A stretch of 64,000 bases of DNA, from NCBI RefSeq assembly GCF_028858725.1, contig NC_084776.1, forward strand, positions 4,588,001 through 4,652,000, read 5' to 3'. This DNA comes from Colius striatus (taxonomy: Eukaryota > Chordata > Aves > Coliiformes > Coliidae). Under the pieces are notes generated by a model. It had not been told where the DNA came from, made no database searches, and was given only the letters and a program-made list of their open reading frames with translations. Shown here piece after piece: positions 25,937 to 36,800 of the stretch (position 1 is its first letter; each line of letters opens with the position of its first letter). Made by a program: the position numbers and the translations under genes.

Positions 25937-26150
25937 CCCGCAGCCACCGGCTCCCGGCGCGCGCGGCCCCGCGTCACGTGCGGTGCGGGACCGGGACGGC
26001 CGGGACAGCCGGGACCGGCCCCTCCCCGCCCCCAGGGGGCGCGGCCCGAGCCTCGCGCGCCGCCCGCGCTTTGTGTCCCGCGCGCGGCGCCGTCGCCGCT
26101 CCCGCCCCGCAGCGCCCCCTCGCGCGCGCCGCCTCACGCGTCTCTCCAAG
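25937..26150. promoter_or_regulatory. Bidirectional CpG promoter of SCPEP1 and COIL
   Basis: Only 214 bp separate the start codons of the divergent genes SCPEP1 (minus) and COIL (plus). The interval is very GC- and CpG-rich, lies in an island of roughly 25.3-26.6 kb and has no TATA box. It contains an E-box GTCACGTGCG at 25973-25982, a CTCF-like core CCCCCAGGGGGCGC at 26029-26042 and a YY1-like CAAGATGGCGG across the COIL start codon (26147-26157). The same head-to-head pair exists in human. Confidence 0.85.
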
Positions 26151-29100
26151 ATGGCGGAGGCCGGTGGCGGCCCGGTGCGGCTGCGGCTGCACTTCGACTA
26201 CCCGCCGCCGGGCAGCCCGGGCTGCGCGCTGTGCTGGCTGCTGCTGGAGCCCAGCCAGGTGCGCCTCGTCACCGACCTCGCCAGCCTCATCCGGCACAGG
26301 TTCGGCTTCAGCCGCCGGGCCCGCCTCAGCCTCTTTCTGGAGGGGGCGTTGCTGCCCCCCACCGAGAGCGCCCGCCTCGTGCGGGACAACGACTCGCTGC
26401 GGTACGGCGGGGGCTGCCCGGGGGTGGGGTGGGAGTCGGGGGGGATCCCCAGGAGGCTGGAAACGCGGCCCCGCCGCGGGACACGGAGGGAATCCCCTCA
26501 GGCGGGGAAGGAGAGATCTCCGAGCGGTGCCACGCGTAGGTGGAGCTTCCCCTCTCCCAAAACACAACCTTACCTGAGCTGCTGATGCGTAGGAAAGAAA
26601 GATGTTAATGATGCTGAACGGTGGCTTTTGGCTTTTCTTTGGGTTTTTTCTTCACAGAGTAAAATTGGAAGAGGTAGTCGCGGATGATTCCGAAAAAATA
26701 AATGATGGCTTCTCTTATACACCAAAAGATGGCAAAAAAAGGTGCAGACAAAAGCAGCAAGAGGAAGAATTCCCTAGAAATGAACAATGCAGGCACAAAG
26801 GGCAAAGGAAAAAGAATAAGCATGATCCTGAGTATTCCTCTTGTAGGGAAGAGGCTGCTGTAGATGGCAGGGACTCTCACAAAAGGCTTGAGAAAAGGAA
26901 AAGAAAGGAAGTTAATGGGAGAAACAGACTCACAGAAGGTAAGGAAGAGAGCTCTACTGACCAATCTAAAAAGCTTAAGAAAATGAAGAGGGAGAAGCAG
27001 TTGTCAACAAAAAAGAATGATGGAAAGCAGACCAAGGCAGCTGCAGCAAAGATGGCTTTAGAACAGGCAAAGGAGAACGTTACTCTAAATGCTACTAAAA
27101 GCAACATCAAAAAAATCACAGCACAGTGCAGAAAAAAGGGGATGGAATCTTCAGATTCCTCCAGCACGTCGTCAGACACTGACAGCAGTGAATTAAATGT
27201 GAAGCAAAATAAATCTTCCCCTAAGCCTGTGGTGGAAATACCTCCCAAAGACAGATCCCAGGTTGCTGCAAATTCTCATGTGAAAACTCCTGTTTCTAAT
27301 AAAGTGCCTGTAAACGCCAACGCTGCGAGTTCCACTAAGACTGCAGTCAGTAAACAGGCTAAAAAGTCCCAGTCCTCCAGTTCAGATTCTGACTCGAGTA
27401 CAGAGGATGAGAAAGTGGAAACAGCACAAGACAGCACTGCAAAGGACAAGTCGCTGCCTCGCAAGGCGGCAGCTGTAAAAACCAGCAGCACCAAGGCTCC
27501 CGAAGGACAGACGTCCTCGTCAGAGTCCGAGAGCTCGGATTCAGAAACACTTGTTATTAAAAAATCTGCAGCAAATCCTGGACTGAATAATTCCATAGTA
27601 AGAAACTCTGCTAAGCAGTTGCCAAGCAGTATGCAAGGACCACTCGCCAGCACAGGGCGTGGAAGGGGGCGTGGAACAGGAGAGGAGAACTTCTGGAGGG
27701 AACCTAGGGGCCGTGGGTATCGTGGGATGATGAGGGGCCAAGGCCGTGGCAGAGGAGCAAACCTTGGCTTCTTCTATAACTACAGCAGTGAAGGCCAGAA
27801 AGAGAGGCAGTTAAATGAAGCTGCAACAAATGCTTCTGTTCTCATCCAGGTGAGTGATGTACAGAGTCAGAGGTCACCTTTCTCTTGCAGCTTTGCATGT
27901 ACAAAACCCATATAGGATGAGAGTAAAGCAGGAATAGATTAGTGGGATAGAGCTTGATCTTGACATATAAATCAGATGTTTCCTGTATCTCCATTTAGCA
28001 GCCTGAGGAAGTGTTTGTAAAACTATTTGAGTGATTGTATTATATCTCAAAGCAAAGCACTCAAGTACCTTACTGCTCACAACTACTTACCATCCACACA
28101 GCACACGCATTGTCTTCTGCTTTTATGAATTACATTAAATCAAAGGGTTTATTGTTTGTTTCACAGAATCCCTTGGAGGTCCCCAAGAGAGACTACAGTG
28201 TGTTACCTCTTCTAGCTGCTCCACCACAAGTGGGAGAAAGAATTGCCTTTAAGGTAATTATGAACTTATGAAGTACTGAGTGTTAGTGGACTACAATTGT
28301 TTCATTTGGGCCACTGTAAGTTTTGCAGGACAGGCTCTAGACAGCATCAAAAAGCTTACACTGAAGAACGTAAGCCTATGTTGTTCTGGGACTGTTACCC
28401 TAGAAGAATAAGAGTTAGGAAGTTCTCACTCTACCTGTTCATTCATTTTAACAAGTTTTGCTTTAAACTTGAGTAAATGGTTTGGCACTTAGTGTCATGT
28501 CTGTAGGTGTCTCATGCTGTTCACTCCTCTCTTGCTGTCTTTCTGACCTCACAGTTTCCTGTAGAAGTGGTCACAATCCCTGTTGTTGGAAAGTCTGACT
28601 TTGACTCAAAGTTTGACCAAAGTTTGGAGCATATGCAGAAGTTAAATGCATTTCTTAGACTTTCTATGTTTGTGTAACACACAGAAACGTTATCTGCACT
28701 GTCATTTCAGTGTGAACTCCCATGGACATTTGTACAATGACTCTTTCAGACGTTGCCCCTCTCTTTCCAACATGCAAGGAAAGTCAGCATTAAAATTAGA
28801 TGTTACAAAAAGGCAAAAAACCCCTCTGTTGTTATTTCTCTCTATAGTGTTTTTACAATGTTAATGAAAATCTTACCCCACAAATAATGACACTTAACTG
28901 CAAACCAAAAAAGTAAATGAAAATGAAATCCCTGCAGTTGAGGAGTCTGGGCTCCATCTCCCTGATGTCCTCTCACAGCCTGACCTGAGGGTAAATCCTG
29001 TGGAGCAGTGAGTCCTGGGGGACTGCCTGGGGGTGGGAGACTTGGTCCTTGCACTTCCCTCTTGCTTGAAGCAGCGATGCCTGGCTGTGGGTGTCACCAT

Positions 29101-30919
29101 CAGGGGTCGGCAGAAGTTGAAGTTTGCTATTTGTATTTCTTTCAACAGCGCCTGGAACTAACTGAAAATTACAGTCCTGAAGTTTCAGACTATAAGGTAC
29201 TGGTTTTCTTTTCTCCATCAATTCAGTCATAAAATTATTATAGGTGAGGTAAGGCTTAAATATTTTGAGGATGTGCAGTATTGCTGTAGCTGTCCACTTG
29301 ACTCTGCAGGCTCTTCCTGCTGCAGCAGGAGGAATGAAAACTCTACAACCCAAAAGTAATTGAAAATGCAAAAGGTGTAGCAGGGTTGCTTTTTAACAAA
29401 ACCTAAACAAATGCAAGCATTGTTCATGATCATTATTTTAGAGATGGCAAAAAATGCAGACCTTCAAGAAAAAAAAAGGTGGCTGTATTTGAACCTACTG
29501 CTCTTGAGACTGGTGCAAGTAAGATTTTGTAGTTAGCTTAAATGACTTGGTTGCTGGGTAAGTGCTGTAACACTGATTAACTTCTCTAATTATGATCAGG
29601 TACCACAGTGCTTGTAAATATGGAATGGTTACCCAGTGCTGAAGTTATCTCTTTCCTGATTCTTTTCTTGTTGCTTTATGAAGGAGGGAAAAATAATCAG
29701 TTGGAATGCTGATAAAAACCAGATTGAGCTGGAGATCCTTTCGTTGCCATCAGGACAGGGTAAGTACCCTGGGACACCAAATGTTTGTTGTGATCTGTAC
29801 CCCTTGGAAAACAGTTCAAGAGTATTTCCAGTTTGCTTCTCAAGTTGCCCTTCCCCTCCTCAGTCCCTCCCCAAAAAGTTATTTCAGTGAAGAAGTTCTG
29901 CCACTTCCTCATTGTATTGAAGATGCTCACAGGTATTTATCAAATGAAATCTGTCCAGTCAGTGTGAGCTGTCAGTAACTCCTCTCTCTGGTGGTTTCAT
30001 GTCAGATTGCAATGCCATTCTTTGGTGTGTCAGTGAAGCCACCATCTTTGGTGGATGTGGAACTGAGTCCCTGATGGCCAAGTGCACCTCAGAGACCTGA
30101 AACTCACATTCTTTTTGTTACAATTACACACCCAAACCCCTGCCCCTGCTTTGACTAGCTTTCTAAACAAGGTGAACTTTGAAACCTTTTTGGTTATATA
30201 TTAAATGCAGTTGTTTGGTTTTCAGTTGCTAAAGAGCCAGGGAAGTTTGATCTGGTTTACCAATCTGCTGATGGAGCAGAACTGATCGAGTACGCTGTTC
30301 CTCAGGACACAAAGGTACGTGGGTGTTCTCTCTTGAAGCCTGTTACAAGTTTTGCCTGGCTGACACATGCCCTGAATTCCAACTCTGTTCATCTCCATGA
30401 GATTCCCTTTATAATAATGCAACTGATGAAAATAAATGGGAGCAAAAAGAATTGTTCCTGTCTAGCAAGAACGTGCATGATCACAAGGTTAGAATCACCT
30501 CTTACATTTTGTCCAATTAACTAGATTCAAAACTAGTTATCAAACAGTGTAACTCCTTGTGTTGGCTAATAAAATAAACAGTATTATGTCTAGACTGAGC
30601 CTCAGTTCTCACAAGGTCAATCATTTCACATACTTTCTTACCTGCATCTTCCCTTACCCAGGATATCAGGCAGGTTGAGGTTTGCCAAGATAGATGAATC
30701 TCATGAAGGATCTGTGATCATTGTTCAGTAGTGCTGGTTGTTCAAGTCCAGACAAAGCAGAATGCAGGATAAATCACATCTGCCTGAATGGCTTACAGGT
30801 GCTAAATATTGTCTGTGTCTTATTTTCAGATAACTGAAAGGTGGGATGCACTGATAGAGCCAAGACTGATTGTTGAGCCTGCAGTTAATGGATCCAGCAT
30901 TGAAAATGGAACCATCTAA
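26151..30919 (+). CDS. COIL: Coilin, Cajal body scaffold protein, complete
   Basis: Seven coding exons (26151-26401, 26658-27849, 28167-28253, 29149-29196, 29684-29759, 30226-30314, 30830-30919) give 610 residues, slightly longer than human (576). Coilin nucleates Cajal bodies and binds snRNPs and SMN. Residues 1-84 are the N-terminal self-association domain (RLRLHFDYP, ending LVRDNDSLR). The large exon 2 encodes the disordered lysine-rich middle with several serine/acidic runs of casein-kinase type, then an RG box around residues 414-455 ([14 protein letters not shown], then a second GRGRG block) that in human is methylated and binds SMN. Residues 482-610 form the Tudor-like C-terminal domain ([35 protein letters not shown]). 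The start is the first ATG, in good context (AAGATGG). A partial copy of the last exon lies 1.3 kb downstream. Confidence 0.96.
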
Positions 30920-32154
30920 AATGTGACCAAATGTAAAGAACTGGACAGACTTGTGAAATGCTGCTTTCTAGTTCTGAGGGCAGCAGAGGCACTGGTGGGT
31001 CTTTTTAATAAGTGGTTTTAAAAAGACTATCCCAAAAGAAAAGGAATCACTGTTTTTGTAATACAGGAACTTTGTTTATTATAGAAAGTCTTTAATATAA
31101 GTCTGTTGGGTTTTTTTTTTCTGAATGGAAGCCTAATAATTGTTTTTAATATCTTACTGCTACAAGCTGCAGAGCTGGGATGGTTTGATCAAAAAGATGA
31201 GATGTGACCTTGTACTGTCAGTAACTCCATTGAAAGGGCTGGTTTGGCTGGAGTTGTGTAGCTGCTGTCCAGAGGCAGCTGGCTGTAAGGGTAACGAAAC
31301 CCAACGTTTAAAAATGAATTAGAAATACTGCAGGTGCACACATCTCTGCAGCTGCAGAGCAGGATGGAAAAGCCAAGACCTTGCAGCTGTTTAAGGGTGC
31401 ACCAGAACACGTAGATTTCAAGAGGCAGGTAACTGTCAACTTTGCCTAGAACCAGTGGAATATAACGTGAATCCCTGTCCCACTGTGCTAATCTGTGTAG
31501 GCTCTGGAAACCTGTTGCCCTTAAAGGGCTGAAGTTTCTGTGCTCTCTTCTCTAATGAGTCACCAGGCAGCACCTTCACAAGCATCTCTGCTAATGATTA
31601 GTACCTCCATTAGTCACCATTAGGATGTGCAGCTTGGCAAGTCCTACAGTTGAAGATAATCACTATCTGGGGTAGTTTTGACTCCTAAACAGAAGTCCTG
31701 GGGAAAAACAAGCCCAACCTAGATACAAGCAAACACCTGGAAAATTGTTCTTGGTGGTTTAGTAAACATGTGCTCTGACCTGTGCATGATTACACTCAAC
31801 TATTCCACACCTTTGTGTTATCCCTATTAAAATGTTTGTGAAGGAATCGTTTTTGGTATGAGTAAAGCTGATTTGTGTATTGCTGTTCTCTTTAGTTCCC
31901 ATTGTTTGGTGCCAGAATTTGGTTTTAAGAGAACTGGACAGTCAGATCCCTGTGTAGATGTTCTTGCAAACCAAACAAAAAGAAAATTCCAGACATTGTA
32001 GCAGAGTCCTGCTGAGACAGCTGGGATTAATAGAAAGAGGGTTTTTTTGCAAGGGAAGTCATTAATTCTGAATTCTTGTGCAACCACAAAAGCTCAGTGC
32101 AAGTATTTCACAGCATTTCCGAGCAGGATTCTTCTCTTGCTCCGTTGCTTACAG

Positions 32155-32305
32155 TGCACTGATAGAGCCAAGACTGATTGTTGAGCCTGGAGTTAAGGGA
32201 TCCAGCATTGAAAATGGAACCACATAATATGTGACCAAATGTAAAGAATTGGACAGACTTGTTTTCTGAAGTGCTGCTTTCTAGTTCTGAGGGCAGCAAA
32301 GGCAC
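32155..32305 (+). pseudogene. Partial tandem duplicate of the COIL terminal exon
   Basis: Bases 32155-32305 repeat 30847-30992, from inside the last COIL exon (the codons for [11 protein letters not shown]) through the stop and into the 3' UTR. I count about eight substitutions and one small insertion after GACTTGT. The copy lacks the first 17 bases of the exon and its acceptor. A TTACAG happens to precede it, but joining there from the phase-0 donor at 30314 would shift the frame and stop soon. It is therefore a nonfunctional exon fragment made by local DNA duplication, not a spliced retrocopy. Confidence 0.85.
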
Positions 32306-33589
32306 GGCAAGAAACGTGGAACAGGATGGAATGTGGATGTGAATCCCAGAGTGAGCTGGGGAGGCTCAAACCTAAACCTTATTGCTTGCTTTCTGCCCCT
32401 AGTTTTGGGGTCTCTGGTGAGCCCCTTTGCTGGGACAGCCCCAGCTGTCAGCCACAAGGACTCTTTGCCACCCTTCTCTCTGCAGTTCAGCATTAGGGGG
32501 TTGTTCCACAATTTGCATAGTTTATATTTTTTACCAATTCCACTCTCAGGACTTGAGGATGTGTTTGAGCCCCCAGGCTACAGCTACGTGCCTGCACACA
32601 CAGTGAGTACCTGTGGCTGGAGGCTGACAACCAGAACCCATCAACAGATCTTAGAGACTTGAACGTTTGCTGCTGTGACTACAGACCCTGCAACCCACAC
32701 ACACGTGGTGTCAGCGCTTCAGTTTTGATGGCAAAATCATACCTACTTAAACCACTTTGAATATTAAATCCAAGACATTATCAGAACACTTCCCTCAATG
32801 TTTGCACAGCCACACATGCATGAGGAACCTCCTTGTTCTCTGCTTGTTCCAACTTCCAGCTCAGAGCCGTTGCACTTTGGGCCACCAAGGTCTGGCAAAG
32901 GGCTGCATTTAGTTCAGAACCACACCATTGCAAGGAAGCACAGAGTAAGTTGAGCAGCTACTGAAAGGGTAAAATGCTTCAGCAATTTTTCATGTTAAAC
33001 ACTTAGTTTTTAGGCAGCAGGAGTGGCTGGGCTTACTCAAACCAGAATTTCAAGCTGTCTTTAACAATGGAGGGCTGGAGTTGCTCTTGACCTATATTAT
33101 AAAACGGTTTTCCTTTAAGCAAGGAGCCAAGTGTCCTGGGAAACAAGCTTTGGCAGTTAGAAGAAGGAGTTAATGCCCAGACTGCAGTAACACTGCTCAG
33201 GGTGAGATGACCAAAAATCAACAGCTTCATGGTGTGAGGCTGACTACTCTGTATCCTTGAAAAGGGACTAGAGACTGATAGGGAGCTTTGTGCCTTAGAA
33301 GGCTAATGCCTAATGAGTAAGAAGTCAGCAAAAGACTGCAGTAAGAGGGGGAAAGGTAAAGGCCAGATAGGGAGATTGTGATCATCTACTCACAGCCCAG
33401 CCTACCCAATTCATACCCCAGACAAGAAGGCAGAGGAAGTGAAGGATCGGCGTACTCATTTACCTGCTGGGCTGCTAATCAATCACTAATACATATGCTT
33501 TAGAACAGAGACTATTCTAACGTTCTAATAATTCTACTAGAATACGGAATCATCGCGACCTAAACAGCGTCACTCCACGTTAACCCTTC

Positions 33590-33860
33590 CAACCGCCACA
33601 GCCTGTTTCACGTGACAAGTGGCTCCTTGTCCTCGCTTAAAGGGAGACTCCAGGCTGGAGTGCCTCAGTTTCACCTGGCGGACGGGGAGCTGTCGCTGCC
33701 TCCCACGCCCGGCAGCCGCTGCGGGGCCCGTCCGGCCCTTCGCGGGGCTGGTGCCGGTGCCGCCCCTCCCGCCGGGGCGGGGACGAGCGACGTCGATTCC
33801 CGGAAAGCCCCAAAGCCCCAGTTTCGTTTCTGGCGTGTCGGGGTAGCGGCAGGCGCGGCG
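33590..33860 (+). promoter_or_regulatory. TRIM25 CpG-island promoter / 5' UTR
   Basis: GC content rises sharply upstream of the TRIM25 start codon. TTCCCGGAA at 33797-33805 is a perfect palindromic STAT (GAS) site. AGTTTCGTTTCT at 33820-33831 has two GAAA cores in reverse, but spaced by one base instead of the two of a classical ISRE. TRIM25 is known to be interferon-induced, so both are plausible elements; neither is proven. The reading frame is open in phase with TRIM25 back to an ATG at 33612. Confidence 0.5.
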
Positions 33861-36800
33861 ATGGCGGCGTTGGGTCGGTCGCAGTCCGAGCCGGGCCTGA
33901 TGGGGTTGGAGGAGGAGCTGACGTGCTCCATCTGCCTCTGCCTCTTCAGCAGCCCGGTGACGGTGCCCTGCGGCCACAACTTCTGCGCCTCCTGCCTGAA
34001 ACTTTCCTGGGCCGGGCTGTCGAGCAACTTCAGCTGCCCGCAGTGCCGGGCCACCTTCCCGAGCCGCCCGCAGCTGCAGAAGAACACGGTGCTGTGCCGG
34101 GTGGTGGAGCAGCTCCAGGGCCGCGCCGGGACCGATGTCGCCGACGACCAGGAGGAGGAAGAGGAGGAGGAGGAGGAGGAGGAAGAGGCCCCCATCTACT
34201 GCGACAGCTGCCTGCAGGCGCCCGCCGTGCAGACGTGCCTGACCTGCACCGCCTCGTTCTGCGCCGAGCACCTGCGGCCGCACAGGGACAGCCCGGCCTT
34301 CCGCGACCACCAGCTCTGCCCGCCGCTGCGCGACCTGCAGCAGCGCAAGTGCCCGCAGCACTACAAGCTCTTCGAGTTCTACTGCAGTCAGCACAGGAGC
34401 TGCATCTGCTCCCTCTGCCTCCTGGGGCACAAGCTGTGTCACACCAGCCCCCTGCAGCAGGCCAAGGCCAACGCCGAGGTGAGCGGCGGGCGCCTGTGCC
34501 CACGGCTGCAGCAGCCCCGAGGGCACCCCGGAGCTCCCCGGCGCCGGCTGGGTGCCTGGCTGCTGCGATCCTGGGCTGTGCAGTGCCATGGGGAGGCTGG
34601 ACCAAAACTTAGGCTATCCATCTTGTGCCTGGCCTTGCCGAACTGCTACCTGCGAGCTGAGGCACATCTTCAGAGTTGCTCCTTGTGTTTTTCTCTCTCC
34701 AGAATGGTGCTCTGAGGGGTTGGGAGGGTGATGGCACAGAGCTGATTGCCAGCTCCAGTTTCGGGCTAGGCTAAGCAGTGAGGCCTCCTGCCTCTGTGGC
34801 TGTCATCTGAAACTCAGCCTTCTCCGCCACACGGGTTTGGCTGCGTGGCCTTACTGCAGGCTGACCCAGGGACTGTAGACAGATAACGCTCTGTGTATGG
34901 TCTTAACAAGCAAAGAATTATAAAAGTAGCCAAAGGAGATCTTTAGCATGTAGATAAAAGCCAGGAGGAGGCTCTCCACAGAGTGGAAGAGAAAGAAACC
35001 TGGCCTTCGTATCTTACAGCGCAGCTGAAAATCAGCGGGTGGATGAGTAAAGCACGCTTGAAAAGTTCAGGTGGCCAACTTGCCTTCTGCAGTTATTAGA
35101 ACTTTCTGTTCTTACAGGTCTTACTCCAGTCAGCATCACCTGAGTGAGAGCAGACACAGCAACTGCTCTGAAATACTTTCTGATCTTTTCTATTGCAGTC
35201 GGCGCTGAAGAAGAAACTCCTGGAGCTGCATAAGCAGAGTGAGAGAGCTGCCCAGGCCATGAACACTGTGAAAACAAACCAAAGCCTGACTGCTGTAAGT
35301 GGGTGCCTCTTCAAAATGCTGTTGCTTGGCTTATACTGGCCACTGCACGTTGCTAATGCTTCTGCTCTCGTGACAACAGCTGTTGTGAGATTGCATTGGC
35401 AGGAGAAGACAGTGTTGGGAAGGAACAGAAAAGAGGCATTTAGGCAGAGCCAAGCAGCTTGGTGGGAGTAAACCAGCCACACACCTGCACGTGCTGGCAC
35501 ACCTGGACTGTAACAGGCTCAAAAACCCATCCTTCCCTGTCACACCAGAGAGTGCCATCCATGCAGCTAAAGGATGAGTGAGCTGTAATGGCTGTAATTT
35601 GGGATGGCTCTTCCCTGTAAGTTACCACAACTAATCCCTGCCCTTCGCTGATGCTCAGGGTTCCTGTTTGTGCTGACAGCTGGACTGAGTAAGTCTCACT
35701 GTATCACCCTTTCTGAGCCAAGTGGTAGAGACCCAAGGAACTGAAAAGCTGCTGGGATGACACCTCTCTGCTCCTCTGGAACATCTCTGAGGATCAGAAA
35801 TAACTCTTTTAACCAGAAAGGCCATATCTTGGAGATAGAAGCAGCTGCAGCTGTGGAAGTGGGTGTGTGGTGTCTGAGCTGGTGGTGGCAGCACAGCCTT
35901 GTTGCAGTGCTGGGAACAGCTGGGTGGCACAGCAGCAGGGACCTGGACACAGAGAATTGTCCTATTTCCTTGGGAGTACATGAGTTTTCTTTCAAAACTA
36001 CATGGAAACACATAGCTTTTCTATTGCCTGTTTCAAATAATTGAAGCCTACATGTTTCTCCAAGGCTTGCAGGTAGTAGCAGCAGTAAGCAGTACGTTGT
36101 CCACAAACTTTTTGAAATCAATGTCTGTCTGCTCTTGTCTGCTCCAGGAGGCAGCTTCCAGAAAGAAAGATTTGATGAGAAGTGAGTTGTTAGAAATTAA
36201 AGCTTTAATTGAAGAAAGAGAAACTGAGATCCTGAAAGTAATTGCAGATGAAGAAAAAAGAGTTTCCAACAAGTTTGATTATGTTTATGGTGTTCTGGAA
36301 AGTAAGAAGAATGAAATTCAGTCTCTCAGAGATCAGATTGAGATGGCACTGACTGAAGTTGATGACATCCTTTTCTTGAAGGTAGGTACTCTAAATGACA
36401 ATCCAATTCTTCATGTTTCTAGAATGCAGAATCACCAAAAGCTGCTGTGCTAGTCCTGCTCTCCAGACACTTTTGGTCAAACAGTAATGCAGTCACGTGC
36501 CAGAATCTGCCATAAGAGCATCTGCTGATAAGTAAACAAATACCAATGGAGTGCTGAAAGGGGTGTCTGGCAACTCCCCCCAACTCAGTGGGTGAGAGAA
36601 CTCACCTCCATGAGATGTTGCAGCTCCATATAGCAGATCTGTCTCAATGCTTCAGATATCAGTTGAGAGTTAATAGACATGGGTTGCTGCTGCTGTTTGC
36701 TGTGGCTTATGTCTAACTGTAGCCTTTGCCCCTTTGAATTTCAGAGGCATGCACAAACCTCACCCCATTTAAAGTAACTTGGTTGTATTTTTCTATCTGC

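Larger units (their letters stand above)
30920..33860 (+). other. COIL 3' UTR and spacer before TRIM25
   Basis: The COIL 3' UTR begins at 30920. No AATAAA lies close by; an ATTAAA at 31826-31831 is a possible polyadenylation signal, with low confidence. The second partial copy of the COIL last exon is at 32155-32305. From about 33.6 kb the sequence becomes the CpG island of TRIM25. I see no other gene. Confidence 0.5.

Noticed and set aside
25787-26585. Several long frames on both strands over the SCPEP1/COIL promoter
   Set aside because: Shadows caused by high GC. Only the SCPEP1 exon 1 and COIL exon 1 frames match known proteins and end at proper donors.
27276-27653. 125-codon minus-strand frame opposite COIL exon 2
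   Set aside because: A mirror of the serine/acidic repeats of coilin on the other strand.
33570-34605. Antisense frames opposite TRIM25 exon 1, up to 339 codons
   Set aside because: GC-rich shadow frames; the plus strand encodes a clear RING and B-box.
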